Source: DASQZT01 sp035638575
GTDB taxonomy: Bacteria > Acidobacteriota > Terriglobia > Bryobacterales > Bryobacteraceae
Reading direction: 5' to 3'
Length of the DNA stretch: 64,000 nucleotides
Assembly (NCBI GenBank): GCA_035638575.1
Contig: DASQZT010000005.1
Coordinates: 1 to 64,000, forward strand
Shown: positions 31,595 to 38,872 of the stretch, one piece after another
Position numbering within the stretch: the first letter of the stretch is position 1
Layout of the letters: every line of letters begins with the position of its first letter
Position numbers and translations under genes: made by a program
The notes under the pieces: model-generated
Database searches by the model: none
What the model was told of the DNA's origin: nothing
Seen by the model: only the letters and a program-made list of their open reading frames with translations

Positions 31595-32014
31595 CTAGTG
31601 AACCGCCGCCGCGGCCCGATGCTTGACTCTGCACCGGCAGAGGTACGCCGCCCCCTCGGGGGCCGGCTCGGGTACGCTTGCCGCGTGGATCTCCTCCAAC
31701 ATCGCGGTCACCTGGATGCTCGCAGCCGCAAAGCCCGACGCTTCGAGCGCGCGCCGCACGTCGTCCATCCGCCTCTCGTAAGCGGGAAACTCCACCAGCG
31801 TAGCGGCCTCCGCCTCCTCGTGGTGGTCGGGGTACACATACACCAGCGCCGCGTCGTGATAGATCTGCGGGTTGATCGGGAAATCGAGGCTCGCCAGGGC
31901 TTCCAGAAGCGCCTCCAGCCGCCGCGGCTCCACGCTGATCGATACGGAAACCAGGACCCCTTCGCGACTCGACAGCGAGGGACTGTCCGGCAGTGTTTCA
32001 GGCCAGACGCTCAT
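31595..32014 (-). CDS. small protein of unknown function
   Basis: 139 residues from the ATG at 32014 (MSVWPETL), which has a GGAG ribosome site about 9 bases upstream. The frame extends 19 codons further, but there it lies inside a transcription terminator hairpin, so the longer start is unlikely. The protein is mixed alpha/beta: VSVSISVEPRRLEALLEALASLDFPINPQIYHD, a metal-like DHHEE stretch, VEFPAYERRMDDVRRALEASGF, then a tail ending LCRCRVKH. The first half resembles a small ferredoxin-fold or ACT-like unit. No named family is recognised. Confidence 0.5.
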   Translation of the reverse strand: MSVWPETLPDSPSLSSREGVLVSVSISVEPRRLEALLEALASLDFPINPQIYHDAALVYVYPDHHEEAEAATLVEFPAYERRMDDVRRALEASGFAAASIQVTAMLEEIHAASVPEPAPEGAAYLCRCRVKHRAAAAVH

Positions 32015-32050
32015 CAAACGCTCCAATCCGGCGAAGGGGGCCCGCTCAAA

Positions 32051-32082
32051 ACAAAAAACCCTGGAGCCCAAAGGCGCCAGGG
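32051..32082 (-). terminator. rho-independent terminator upstream of a minus-strand gene
   Basis: On the minus strand a 10-base-pair stem (arms 32073-32082 and 32059-32068, one A/G mismatch, loop 32069-32072) is followed at once by six T residues and TGTTTTG. This is a textbook intrinsic terminator, oriented to stop transcripts coming from above 32082. There is no protein gene between it and the divergent peroxiredoxin, so it terminates either a small RNA or an attenuated leader of the downstream gene. Confidence 0.75.
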
Positions 32083-32178
32083 TCGAATTGTTCTCGAACA
32101 GACCGACTCACCTTTAGCACTTTTTTTCGTGGTTGCAATTAGCTGGGCAAACTCGAGCGCCCTAAATCAATCCACGTC
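32083..32178 (-). ncRNA. possible small RNA or attenuated 5' leader
   Basis: A minus-strand segment between a possible promoter (TTGCCA at 32208-32213, TAGTGT at 32185-32190, 17-base spacing) and the strong terminator at 32051-32082. The RNA would be about 125 bases with the terminator. It contains a short palindromic stretch around TTCGAGAACAATTCGA and a possible 21-codon open frame beginning GTG that runs into the terminator. It matches no riboswitch or known small RNA that I recognise. The promoter's -10 is weak. Confidence 0.35.
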
Positions 32179-32303
32179 ATAACAACACTAACATCCCGGC
32201 GACCGTCTGGCAACAGATTTAATGTTTGTACCTTGCCCTTCTCCCCGATTGCCTTTCCACCCCTGACAATGTTAGGCTCAAGCTCATCTGGAGGGAATCA
32301 ACC

Positions 32304-32837
32304 ATGAAGAAACTACTGTTCGGCCTGCTGGCCGCGGCTGGCCTGTTCGGTCAGGGCGTCACGCCGCCGCACACCAACCTCAAGGTGGGTGACATGGCGC
32401 CTGATTTTACGCTGCCGGCTACCACCGGAGGCCGAGTCACCCTGTCGGATTTCCGCGGGAAATCCAATGTAGTGCTGGCCTTCTTCCCCGCCGCCTTCAC
32501 CGGTGGCTGAACCAAGGAAGTCAACGCCTACCAGGCTGGTATGGCAAAATTTGACGCAGCGGACACCAAGGTTTTTGGGATCAGCACCGACAACACGCCC
32601 TCGCAACGGGAATTCGCCGCGAAGAACAACGTGACGTTCCCGCTCTTGAGCGATTTCGCCAAACGGCAGGTCGCGGCCGCGTACGGCGTGCTGATCACGG
32701 AACAGGGAATGGCCAACCGCTCCACCTTCGTGGTGGACAAGCAAGGTAAGATCACTTACCTCGAGGAGGGGAACACGGCCATCGATCCGACGCAGGCGGC
32801 GGAAGCCTGCAGCCGGGCCGCGCACAAGGGACAGTAG
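32304..32837 (+). CDS. exported peroxiredoxin (AhpC/TSA family), probable selenoprotein with TGA-encoded Sec69
   Basis: One continuous frame of 178 codons from ATG 32304 (ribosome site GGAGGG at 32290) to the stop at 32837, interrupted only by TGA at 32508-32510. Residues 1-22 look like a signal peptide. The thioredoxin fold is intact: DMAPDFTLPATTGGRVTLSDFRGK, then FFPAAFTGG, the TGA exactly where the peroxidatic cysteine belongs, and TKE after it, then GISTDNTPSQREFAAKNNVTFPLLSDF and VVDKQGKITY. No decay is seen on either side of the TGA. The only cysteine in the mature protein is Cys169 near the C-terminus, which could act as resolving cysteine. A hairpin follows the TGA. Alternative: a nonsense mutation at the key codon. 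Confidence 0.85.
32526..32545 (+). promoter_or_regulatory. candidate bacterial SECIS hairpin
   Basis: Starting 15 bases after the TGA, the sequence folds into a compact stem: GCC pairs with GGC, TACC pairs with GGTA, with a single unpaired U between the two 3' arms and the five-base apical loop AGGCT (32533-32537). The loop begins 22 bases after the TGA. Bacterial SECIS elements recognised by SelB are small hairpins in this position with a G-rich apical loop and a bulged U, although in the Escherichia coli fdhF element the bulge is on the 5' side. The element is within coding sequence, as expected in bacteria. Confidence 0.6.
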
Positions 32838-32850
32838 GGGGCCGCGGAAT

Positions 32851-33156
32851 TTACGTCTGTGTAATCTCCAGCTCTAGCCGCGCCCCGCAGTTTCCGCACA
32901 CCACGGTTCCGTCCTCGGCGGCATAGACGGCGGTGGAGTCGCACCGGGCGCACTCCGTTGTCGGATCGGTCGCCTCCGGCAGCGGGTCCGGCGGCGCCAC
33001 TCCGGACAACGTGCCGCCCGCGGCTTTCGTTGCGGGTTCGAAGGTCGCTCCGCAATCCGCGCACACGTGGTTGAAGCAGCAGTTCGGCGTGCAACTGTAA
33101 AATACGTTGCCGGAGCCGCAAGCCGGGCATGGGATGCGAAGCTTGGTGGTCTTCAC
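32851..33156 (-). CDS. double zinc-ribbon protein
   Basis: A 101-residue protein with two zinc-finger-like modules. The first has CPAC, CTPNCC and CADC (Cys10, Cys13, Cys22, Cys26, Cys27, Cys32, Cys35). The second has CARC and CGNC at about residues 69-90, a typical four-cysteine ribbon. A flexible glycine/proline linker joins them. Such small proteins bind nucleic acid or a protein partner; no specific function is recognised. Its ATG overlaps the stop codon of the upstream parvulin gene by four bases, so the two are translationally coupled. Confidence 0.72.
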   Translation of the reverse strand: MKTTKLRIPCPACGSGNVFYSCTPNCCFNHVCADCGATFEPATKAAGGTLSGVAPPDPLPEATDPTTECARCDSTAVYAAEDGTVVCGNCGARLELEITQT

Positions 33157-34127
33157 TTGACAGCGGGCGGTGCGGGCGGCGGCCCGGGCGTGGCGGCGGG
33201 GCCGAAGAAATCCGGGTCGAGGGTTACGGCGCTTCTCCGCTCCAGGGCCTGCATGGCCCTCTGAGCCGCCTCCGGTCCCATGTGCTTCTCCAGATCGGGC
33301 CGCGCCTCGTCGAAGGTCTTGGTCTCGTGCGCCTCGACCTTGATCAGGTGATATCCGAACTGGCTCTTGACAGGCTCGCTGAGCTCGCCGGGTTTCATGG
33401 CAAATGCGGCCTGCTCGAATGAGGGCACCATCTGATTCTTGTGGAAGAATCCGAGATCTCCGCCCTTGGCGCCGCTGCCCTGGTCGTCCGATTCGGTGAT
33501 TGCCAGCGTCGCGAAGTCGGCCCCGGCGGCCAGCTTTTTCCGCAGCTCCTGGGCTTTGGCCAAAGCCTCGGCGTCCGAGAGGTCCTTCTCGCCCGGCTTC
33601 ACGGGCACCGGCGAGCCCTGCATGCGAACCAGGATGTGACGCGCGTGAACCTGTTCGAATTCGGCCGGGTGCTCCGCGTAATACTTCCGCAGATCGGCTT
33701 CCTCGATCTTGGCTTCTTTGGTGATCTGCTCGAAGGTCAGGCCGGCCAGCACATTGGCGGCCTGAAACTGCGCCTGCGTTTTATAAGAATCGGATGCGTC
33801 GAGCTTGCGCCGCTTCCCCTCTTCGGACAGCACCAGGACCCGCACCAGGTTGTCGGCGAACTGCTTCCGGCCCGGCCCGCGAGCCTGCACGCGATACTGT
33901 TCCGGAAGAGAGTTGATGATGGACTCGAACTGCGCGTAGGTGATCTTCTGCTCTCCGACCGCGATCACGACCTTCTCCGGAGGAACCACCAGCGTGGGAA
34001 CCGAAGGGGGAGGCTGCATCGACATCGTGATGGTCGGCTGGGGCGGCGTCGCGGGCTTCGGCGGAGGCGTCTGCGCCATGAGGATTGCGATTGGGCACAC
34101 GGCTAGTAAACTGCGGTAAAACGTCAT
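33153..34127 (-). CDS. exported parvulin-type peptidyl-prolyl isomerase
   Basis: 324 residues from ATG 34127 (MTFYRSLLAV), with a GGAGA ribosome site; the open frame above it has no sensible start. A signal peptide (about 1-19) leads into a proline-rich segment (TPPPKPATPPQP), then a SurA-like N-terminal helical region and a parvulin domain around residues 170-275 (HARHILVRMQGSP, GADFATLAITESDD, GGDLGFFHKNQMV, FGYHLIKVEA). The end is again proline-rich. It is presumably periplasmic and helps exported proteins fold. It is coupled to the zinc-ribbon gene downstream. Confidence 0.85.
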   Translation of the reverse strand: MTFYRSLLAVCPIAILMAQTPPPKPATPPQPTITMSMQPPPSVPTLVVPPEKVVIAVGEQKITYAQFESIINSLPEQYRVQARGPGRKQFADNLVRVLVLSEEGKRRKLDASDSYKTQAQFQAANVLAGLTFEQITKEAKIEEADLRKYYAEHPAEFEQVHARHILVRMQGSPVPVKPGEKDLSDAEALAKAQELRKKLAAGADFATLAITESDDQGSGAKGGDLGFFHKNQMVPSFEQAAFAMKPGELSEPVKSQFGYHLIKVEAHETKTFDEARPDLEKHMGPEAAQRAMQALERRSAVTLDPDFFGPAATPGPPPAPPAVK

Positions 34128-34214
34128 TTCTCCATGATACCAGCCGTGGAGTCCGGGGTTGTGTGATACTGTCCAGGGACCGCGCCCGCGGCCCACGCTG
34201 GGGGGATTCCGACC

Positions 34215-35786
34215 GTGCCGGACGAGCTGACATCCGCCGAACTGGAAGAGAAAATGCGGCGTGCGCTCGCCGATCCCGGCGCCGTTCTGGAGTTCTACCG
34301 GGCGCTCGTTTCCACCACCGTTTACGTGATCGGCACGGCCCACGGCGAGGACCAGTACGCGCCGACCCGTTTCGAAGCGGAGGGAAAATCCATCTACCCG
34401 GTCTTCACGTCGCGGCAACGATGCGAAGGATATCTCACATCGGGAAAGTGCTATGCCACGGACCTGCGGCCGATGTTAGCCGGTCTGCCGGCGGGCTCGC
34501 ATGTCCTGGTCAACCCGGACGATCCGGGCCACAGTTATGTATTCAACGATCTGCTCGTGGCCGCGCTCTCGAGCGGCACGATTTTCCAGGTGGATGAAAA
34601 AAGCTTCAACGGCGCCTTCTATACGGGACCCTGGCGTGAACCCAAGGCGGCGCTCAAGAAGTTGCTGCGGGATGTCCTGAGGCGATACGACAACGTCGAA
34701 GCCGCCTTCCTGACGGCCCTTTTCGAGCCCGCCAGCCCATATCCTCCGCATCCGGCCATAGGGATTGCCGGCCGCGACGTCATGGCGGCGATCCAGGAGT
34801 CGAAGACGGCGATCGACCGCGCAACCGGGGAGCGGGCGTCGATCTATGGGATAGACCGCGACGATCTGTCGCAGTACGCCGTTCGGAATACCGCGCCCTT
34901 CTACCGTAGGACGCCGCCGGTTCAACTGCCGGATCCGCTGGCCGCGGATGAGATCGTGCGCTTTCTTCAGGCGCTGTCCGACGACCCCGTCATGGTCAAC
35001 AGCCTGCTGAAGCTGTATCTGAATTCCGGGATGGACGCGCAAGAGGCGGCGGCGTTGTGGCCGGCTCTGGAGGAGCGCCAGCGGCGCAGGTTCAAGACAC
35101 TCGACGCATACACCGAGTGGTACATCGCGTCGAAGAAGGAGGAACGCCAGCGGTACCAGGCGGCGTCCACACATTCCGAGGCACGGCGGGTGCTCCTGGA
35201 GGCGCTGACCAAAGACGGGAGGTTTTGCCTTTACCTGCACGATTTCGGCGGAGAAGCGGCTCAATCCCTGGAAGACACCCCCAATCCGGAAGTGAAGCGG
35301 GTGCGGTGGCTGTCGCTGCCCATGCGCGCGGTGGACGAACCCCTGCGGCGATTCTTCCAGTCGATTTCCATGCCGGCAATCGGGGTGTCCAATCCGCGCG
35401 AAGCCGTGCGCCTGTGGCCGGTGGTGCCATTCCTCGAACTGGAAGACAGCGAGTGGCTCCGGGTGGTGGTCAGCCTGATCTCGATGGCGGCCCTGATCGT
35501 GCTGTCCGTCGAGAACACCGGACCCGGCTTGCAGAACGAACTGTTCGCGATCCAGAAGTTCAGCCGTGAGGATCACACGTTCATCCTGATTCCGGACGAG
35601 GCGGCGGAGAAAGAACGGAGAAAGCTGCTGGACATGCTGGCCGCCACGGGGGACGTCATTCCCCGGAGCGCGGAGCCGGTGGCGTCCAAGCTGCGGAACA
35701 GGCTCTCGACGTACGGCATGGTCTCTACGTGGGCCGAATTCGCCAAAATCGCGGACCGGTTTGGGAAGGGCGAGGGAACGAAGTAG
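34215..35786 (+). CDS. SseB-like N-terminal domain protein with TIR-like C-terminal region
   Basis: A 523-residue cytoplasmic protein starting with GTG. Residues about 20-110 match the SseB N-terminal domain (FYRALVSTTVYVIGT, YPVFTSRQRCEGYL, GSHVLVNPDDPG), and 135-195 the SseB C-terminal partner (ALKKLLRDVLRRYDNVEAAF). The last 200 residues resemble a TIR-like fold: FCLYLHDFGGEAAQ, IGVSNPREAVRLWPVVPFLELEDSEWLRVV, LISMAALIVLSVENTGPGLQNELFAI, then TFILIPDE. SseB-type proteins in enterobacteria relate to serine sensitivity and secretion; no link is shown here. The combination is unusual. The TIR assignment is pattern recognition, not proof of NADase activity. Confidence 0.6.
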   Translation: MPDELTSAELEEKMRRALADPGAVLEFYRALVSTTVYVIGTAHGEDQYAPTRFEAEGKSIYPVFTSRQRCEGYLTSGKCYATDLRPMLAGLPAGSHVLVNPDDPGHSYVFNDLLVAALSSGTIFQVDEKSFNGAFYTGPWREPKAALKKLLRDVLRRYDNVEAAFLTALFEPASPYPPHPAIGIAGRDVMAAIQESKTAIDRATGERASIYGIDRDDLSQYAVRNTAPFYRRTPPVQLPDPLAADEIVRFLQALSDDPVMVNSLLKLYLNSGMDAQEAAALWPALEERQRRRFKTLDAYTEWYIASKKEERQRYQAASTHSEARRVLLEALTKDGRFCLYLHDFGGEAAQSLEDTPNPEVKRVRWLSLPMRAVDEPLRRFFQSISMPAIGVSNPREAVRLWPVVPFLELEDSEWLRVVVSLISMAALIVLSVENTGPGLQNELFAIQKFSREDHTFILIPDEAAEKERRKLLDMLAATGDVIPRSAEPVASKLRNRLSTYGMVSTWAEFAKIADRFGKGEGTK

Positions 35787-35795
35787 CGCGCGGCG

Positions 35796-36509
35796 CTACA
35801 CCCCGGCCATGGCGCGCCGCGGTTCGAAGGTGTAGCCGAAGCCGCGGACGGAGTGGATCAGCACCGGGCTGGCGGGGTCGCGTTCGATCTTCTGGCGCAG
35901 GCGCAGGACGTAGACGTCCACGGCGCGGTCGGTGATGGCGCGGTCCTGGCCCCACACCGCGTTCAGCAACTGCTCGCGGCTGAAGACCACGCCCGGACGG
36001 GCCATCAGGAATTCGAGCAGCCGGAATTCCGTGGCGGTCAGCGAGAGCGGCGCCTGGTTCAGGCGAACCTGGCGGCTGCTCGGGTCCAGCTCCAGCCCGC
36101 CCGATTCGAGCACTCGCAGCGGCGTTGCGGTCTGGGCCCAGATGGCGCCCCGGAACTGGAGCTTGATCCGCGCGATCAGCTCGCGTACGAAGAACGGCTT
36201 GACCACGTAATCGTTGGCGCCCAGTTCCAGGCCCACGATGCGGTCCGTCTCGCTGGCGCGCGCCGTCAGGAAGATGATGGGGATCGCCGCCAGGTCCGGA
36301 TCCTTGCGGATGCCTTTGCAGATATCCAGGCCGTCGGAATCGGGCAGCATGATGTCCAGCAGAATCAGGTCCGGCTTCGTCTGCCGGCAAAGTTCTATGG
36401 CCCCCTTGCCGGTCTGCAATCCCGTCATGGAAAAGCCCTCTTTCTCGAGGTTGTACTTGAGCAGCGAGAAGAGGTCGGAGTCGTCTTCGATCAGCAGGAT
36501 CTTTTTCAT
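35796..36509 (-). CDS. OmpR/PhoB-family response regulator
   Basis: 237 residues from ATG 36509 (MKKILLIEDDSD). The receiver domain holds the acidic pocket EDD, the phospho-acceptor Asp in LILLDIMLP near residue 52, the Thr in FLTAR and the Lys in VVKPF. The C-terminal winged helix (from about residue 140) ends RDPASPVLIHSVRGFGYTFEP, an OmpR-type effector. It lies 72 bases downstream of the histidine kinase gene and may receive phosphate from that kinase in competition with the other regulator at 38042. Confidence 0.9.
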   Translation of the reverse strand: MKKILLIEDDSDLFSLLKYNLEKEGFSMTGLQTGKGAIELCRQTKPDLILLDIMLPDSDGLDICKGIRKDPDLAAIPIIFLTARASETDRIVGLELGANDYVVKPFFVRELIARIKLQFRGAIWAQTATPLRVLESGGLELDPSSRQVRLNQAPLSLTATEFRLLEFLMARPGVVFSREQLLNAVWGQDRAITDRAVDVYVLRLRQKIERDPASPVLIHSVRGFGYTFEPRRAMAGV

Positions 36510-36581
36510 GCCGGTTTTGCCTGGGCGGGAGGAATCCCCGCCCCACGAATCCAAGCTACAGCACTCATTGTTACAGATCGG

Positions 36582-38045
36582 TTAAGGCGCAGTGAATTCG
36601 GGATTAAGCTGCTGGGCGGCGGGGGACGGCTCGTCCACCGGAAGTGTGAAAAAGAACGTGGAGCCTTCATTCGGGCGGCTCTCCACGCGGATCGATCCGT
36701 CGTGCGCGGCCACCAGGTGCTTGACGATGGAAAGGCCCAGGCCCGTGCCGCCCATCTCGCGGGAGCGGGCCTTGTCCACGCGATAGAAGCGCTCGAAGAG
36801 GCGCGGCAGATCCTCTGGGGGAATGCCCATGCCGGTGTCGCGAACAAAGACCTCGATGTGGGTTGCCCCGGGACGCGCCCCCACGGTGATGCGGCCGCCG
36901 GAGGAAGTGTACTTGATGGCATTGTCCAGGAGGTTGCTCAGGATCTGCGACACGGCTTCGGTGTCGCACCAGGCTTCGGTGCCGGGAGGCGCCGGATCCA
37001 GTTCGAGCGCGATCTGGTTCTTGAGCGCCATGGGCCGGACCAGGTCGATGGCATCCTCGAGCAGGCTGTTGACCATGTGGGGTTCGAACTCGAACTTCTG
37101 GCGCTTTTGCTCGATGCGGGAAAGCGAAAGCAGGTCGTCGGTAATCCGAGCCAGGCGCTCGGCATTGTGGCGGATGATGCCGAGGAAACGCAGATTGTGC
37201 TCGGGATCGTGGAGCGCGCCGTCGAGCAGCGTTTCGGCGTAGCCCTGGATGGAGGCGAGGGGCGTGCGCAGCTCGTGCGATACGTTGATCACGAAGTCCT
37301 TGCGGATGCGCTCCACGCGTTCCAGCTCGGCGTGCTCGCGCTGGAGCTGCTCGACGGTCTTTTGCAGGTTGCGCGCGGTTTCGTTCAAGGTCTGGTTGAG
37401 CTGTCCGAATACGCCTGCGCTGCTGCCCGCCAGCCGCGCGCGGAAGTTGCCGCGCGCCAGCTCCGTGGCGTGCGTCATCACGGTGCCCAGGCGGCGGGAG
37501 ACCCAGCGCGAGAACACCGCCGCAATGGCAATGGCCGGAAGGAAGGCCAGCGCGGTGCTGACCAGGATCTTGCCGCGAATCCGATTGACCTGCCGATCGA
37601 TTTCCGTGGTGGGAACAGCCAGGCGGACGGCCCCGCCCGGCAGCGGTACGGCCACATACAGGAAGTCGATGCCGATGGTGGGGCTGTGGCGCTTGATCCA
37701 TCCGACCTGGCCGTGAAAGGCCTGCCTCAGCTCGGGGCGGTTGCTGTGGTTCTCCATGGTGGCCGCGTCGGCTTCCGAATCCACCAGCACCTTGCCATCC
37801 GACTGCACCACGGTGAGGCGTCCGCCCGCGGCCTCCGCCAGGCGGCGGGCGTATTCGGCATCGAGCGCCATGGGACCGGGCGGAGAGACGGCCAACATGC
37901 GGCCTTTGTCGGCCAGTTGCTGCACGAGGCTCTGGATGTACGAATCCTGGGCCACCTGGGTAGCGTAGTAATCCACCGTGAACAGCGCCAGCAGCAGCAG
38001 GCAGAGCACGCCCAGGATCAGTTTGAGAAAGATTCGGCCGGTCAT
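36582..38045 (-). CDS. PhoR-like sensor histidine kinase
   Basis: 487 residues from ATG 38045 (MTGRIFLKLI). Two transmembrane helices (about 6-24 and 155-180) enclose a periplasmic sensor domain of about 130 residues. A HAMP-like linker follows, then the H-box FVINVSHELRTPLAS, the N-box NLLDNAIKYT, the G1 DTGMGIPPEDLPRLFERFYR and G2 GTGLGLSIVK. This is the standard PhoR-type kinase order. Its ATG overlaps the stop of the upstream response regulator by four bases, showing coupled translation. The signal sensed is unknown; phosphate limitation is one option by resemblance. Confidence 0.88.
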   Translation of the reverse strand: MTGRIFLKLILGVLCLLLLALFTVDYYATQVAQDSYIQSLVQQLADKGRMLAVSPPGPMALDAEYARRLAEAAGGRLTVVQSDGKVLVDSEADAATMENHSNRPELRQAFHGQVGWIKRHSPTIGIDFLYVAVPLPGGAVRLAVPTTEIDRQVNRIRGKILVSTALAFLPAIAIAAVFSRWVSRRLGTVMTHATELARGNFRARLAGSSAGVFGQLNQTLNETARNLQKTVEQLQREHAELERVERIRKDFVINVSHELRTPLASIQGYAETLLDGALHDPEHNLRFLGIIRHNAERLARITDDLLSLSRIEQKRQKFEFEPHMVNSLLEDAIDLVRPMALKNQIALELDPAPPGTEAWCDTEAVSQILSNLLDNAIKYTSSGGRITVGARPGATHIEVFVRDTGMGIPPEDLPRLFERFYRVDKARSREMGGTGLGLSIVKHLVAAHDGSIRVESRPNEGSTFFFTLPVDEPSPAAQQLNPEFTAP

Positions 38046-38734
38046 TCGGATTCCTCGAAACGGTAGCCGAAGCCGCGCACGGTGGTGAGGTGGCGCGGGC
38101 TGTCGGGTTGCTCTTCGATCTCCTCGCGCAGCCGCCGGACGTGCACATCCACCGTGCGGGGCGTCACGTAGCGCTGCTCGCCCCACACCGATTCGAGAAG
38201 CTGCTCGCGGCTGTAGGCGCGGCCGGGGTGGGCCAGGAAGAATTCCAGCAGGTTGAACTCGGTGGAGGTCAGGGCCAACTCGCGGTTGCCGAGGAACACG
38301 CGCCGCGCGGTGCGGTCCAGGCGGAACGGGCCGCTGCCCAGAGTTTCGGGTTCGGCGTCCATCTCCCCGCGGCGCAGGTGCGCTTTCACCCGCGCGATCA
38401 GCTCGCGGGGGCTGAACGGCTTGGTCATGTAGTCGTCGCCGCCAAGCTCGAGGCCCAGCACGCGGTCCACTTCGTCGGAGCGCGCCGTGAGGAACAGGAC
38501 GGGGATCCGCGCGAGGACGGGGGACTGGCGGATCTGGCGGCACAGCTCGAAGCCGTCCAATTCGGGGAGCATGACGTCCAGCAGAATCAGGTCGGGCCGC
38601 GCCTGCTCCAGGCTTTTGAGAGTGGAATGGGAACCGGGCAGGATCTGGGTGTGGTAGCCGTTGTGCGTGAGATTGTAGTCGATGAGTGAGGCGAGCTCGG
38701 CCTCGTCTTCGACAATCGCGATTCGCTTGGGCAT
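38042..38734 (-). CDS. PhoB-like response regulator
   Basis: A 230-residue OmpR/PhoB-family regulator. Receiver: VEDEAE acidic pocket, phospho-acceptor Asp in LILLDVMLPELDG, FLTAR and MTKPFSP. The C-terminal winged helix carries LTSTEFNLLEFFLAHPGRAYSREQLL and ends VRGFGYRFEE. It is translationally coupled to the kinase at 36582, so the three-gene locus reads regulator, kinase, second regulator. A TACAAT element sits about 30 bases upstream, a possible -10. Confidence 0.9.
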   Translation of the reverse strand: MPKRIAIVEDEAELASLIDYNLTHNGYHTQILPGSHSTLKSLEQARPDLILLDVMLPELDGFELCRQIRQSPVLARIPVLFLTARSDEVDRVLGLELGGDDYMTKPFSPRELIARVKAHLRRGEMDAEPETLGSGPFRLDRTARRVFLGNRELALTSTEFNLLEFFLAHPGRAYSREQLLESVWGEQRYVTPRTVDVHVRRLREEIEEQPDSPRHLTTVRGFGYRFEESE

Positions 38735-38872
38735 GGGTGGACGCGGGTTACGTTATCTCCATATTGTAGCTTTGGTAAACTCAGGGAGCAGGGCGGGCGT
38801 TGCGCCAAGTTCACCCACCCTATATAGAGGTGCGCCATTTCCTATCGGTTCTGGTTTATCATTGGTCTCCTG

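Noticed and set aside
32508..32510. Treating the TGA as an ordinary nonsense mutation.
   Set aside because: It replaces exactly the catalytic residue, both sides are intact in one frame, and a hairpin follows at the right distance. I still keep mutation as the alternative.
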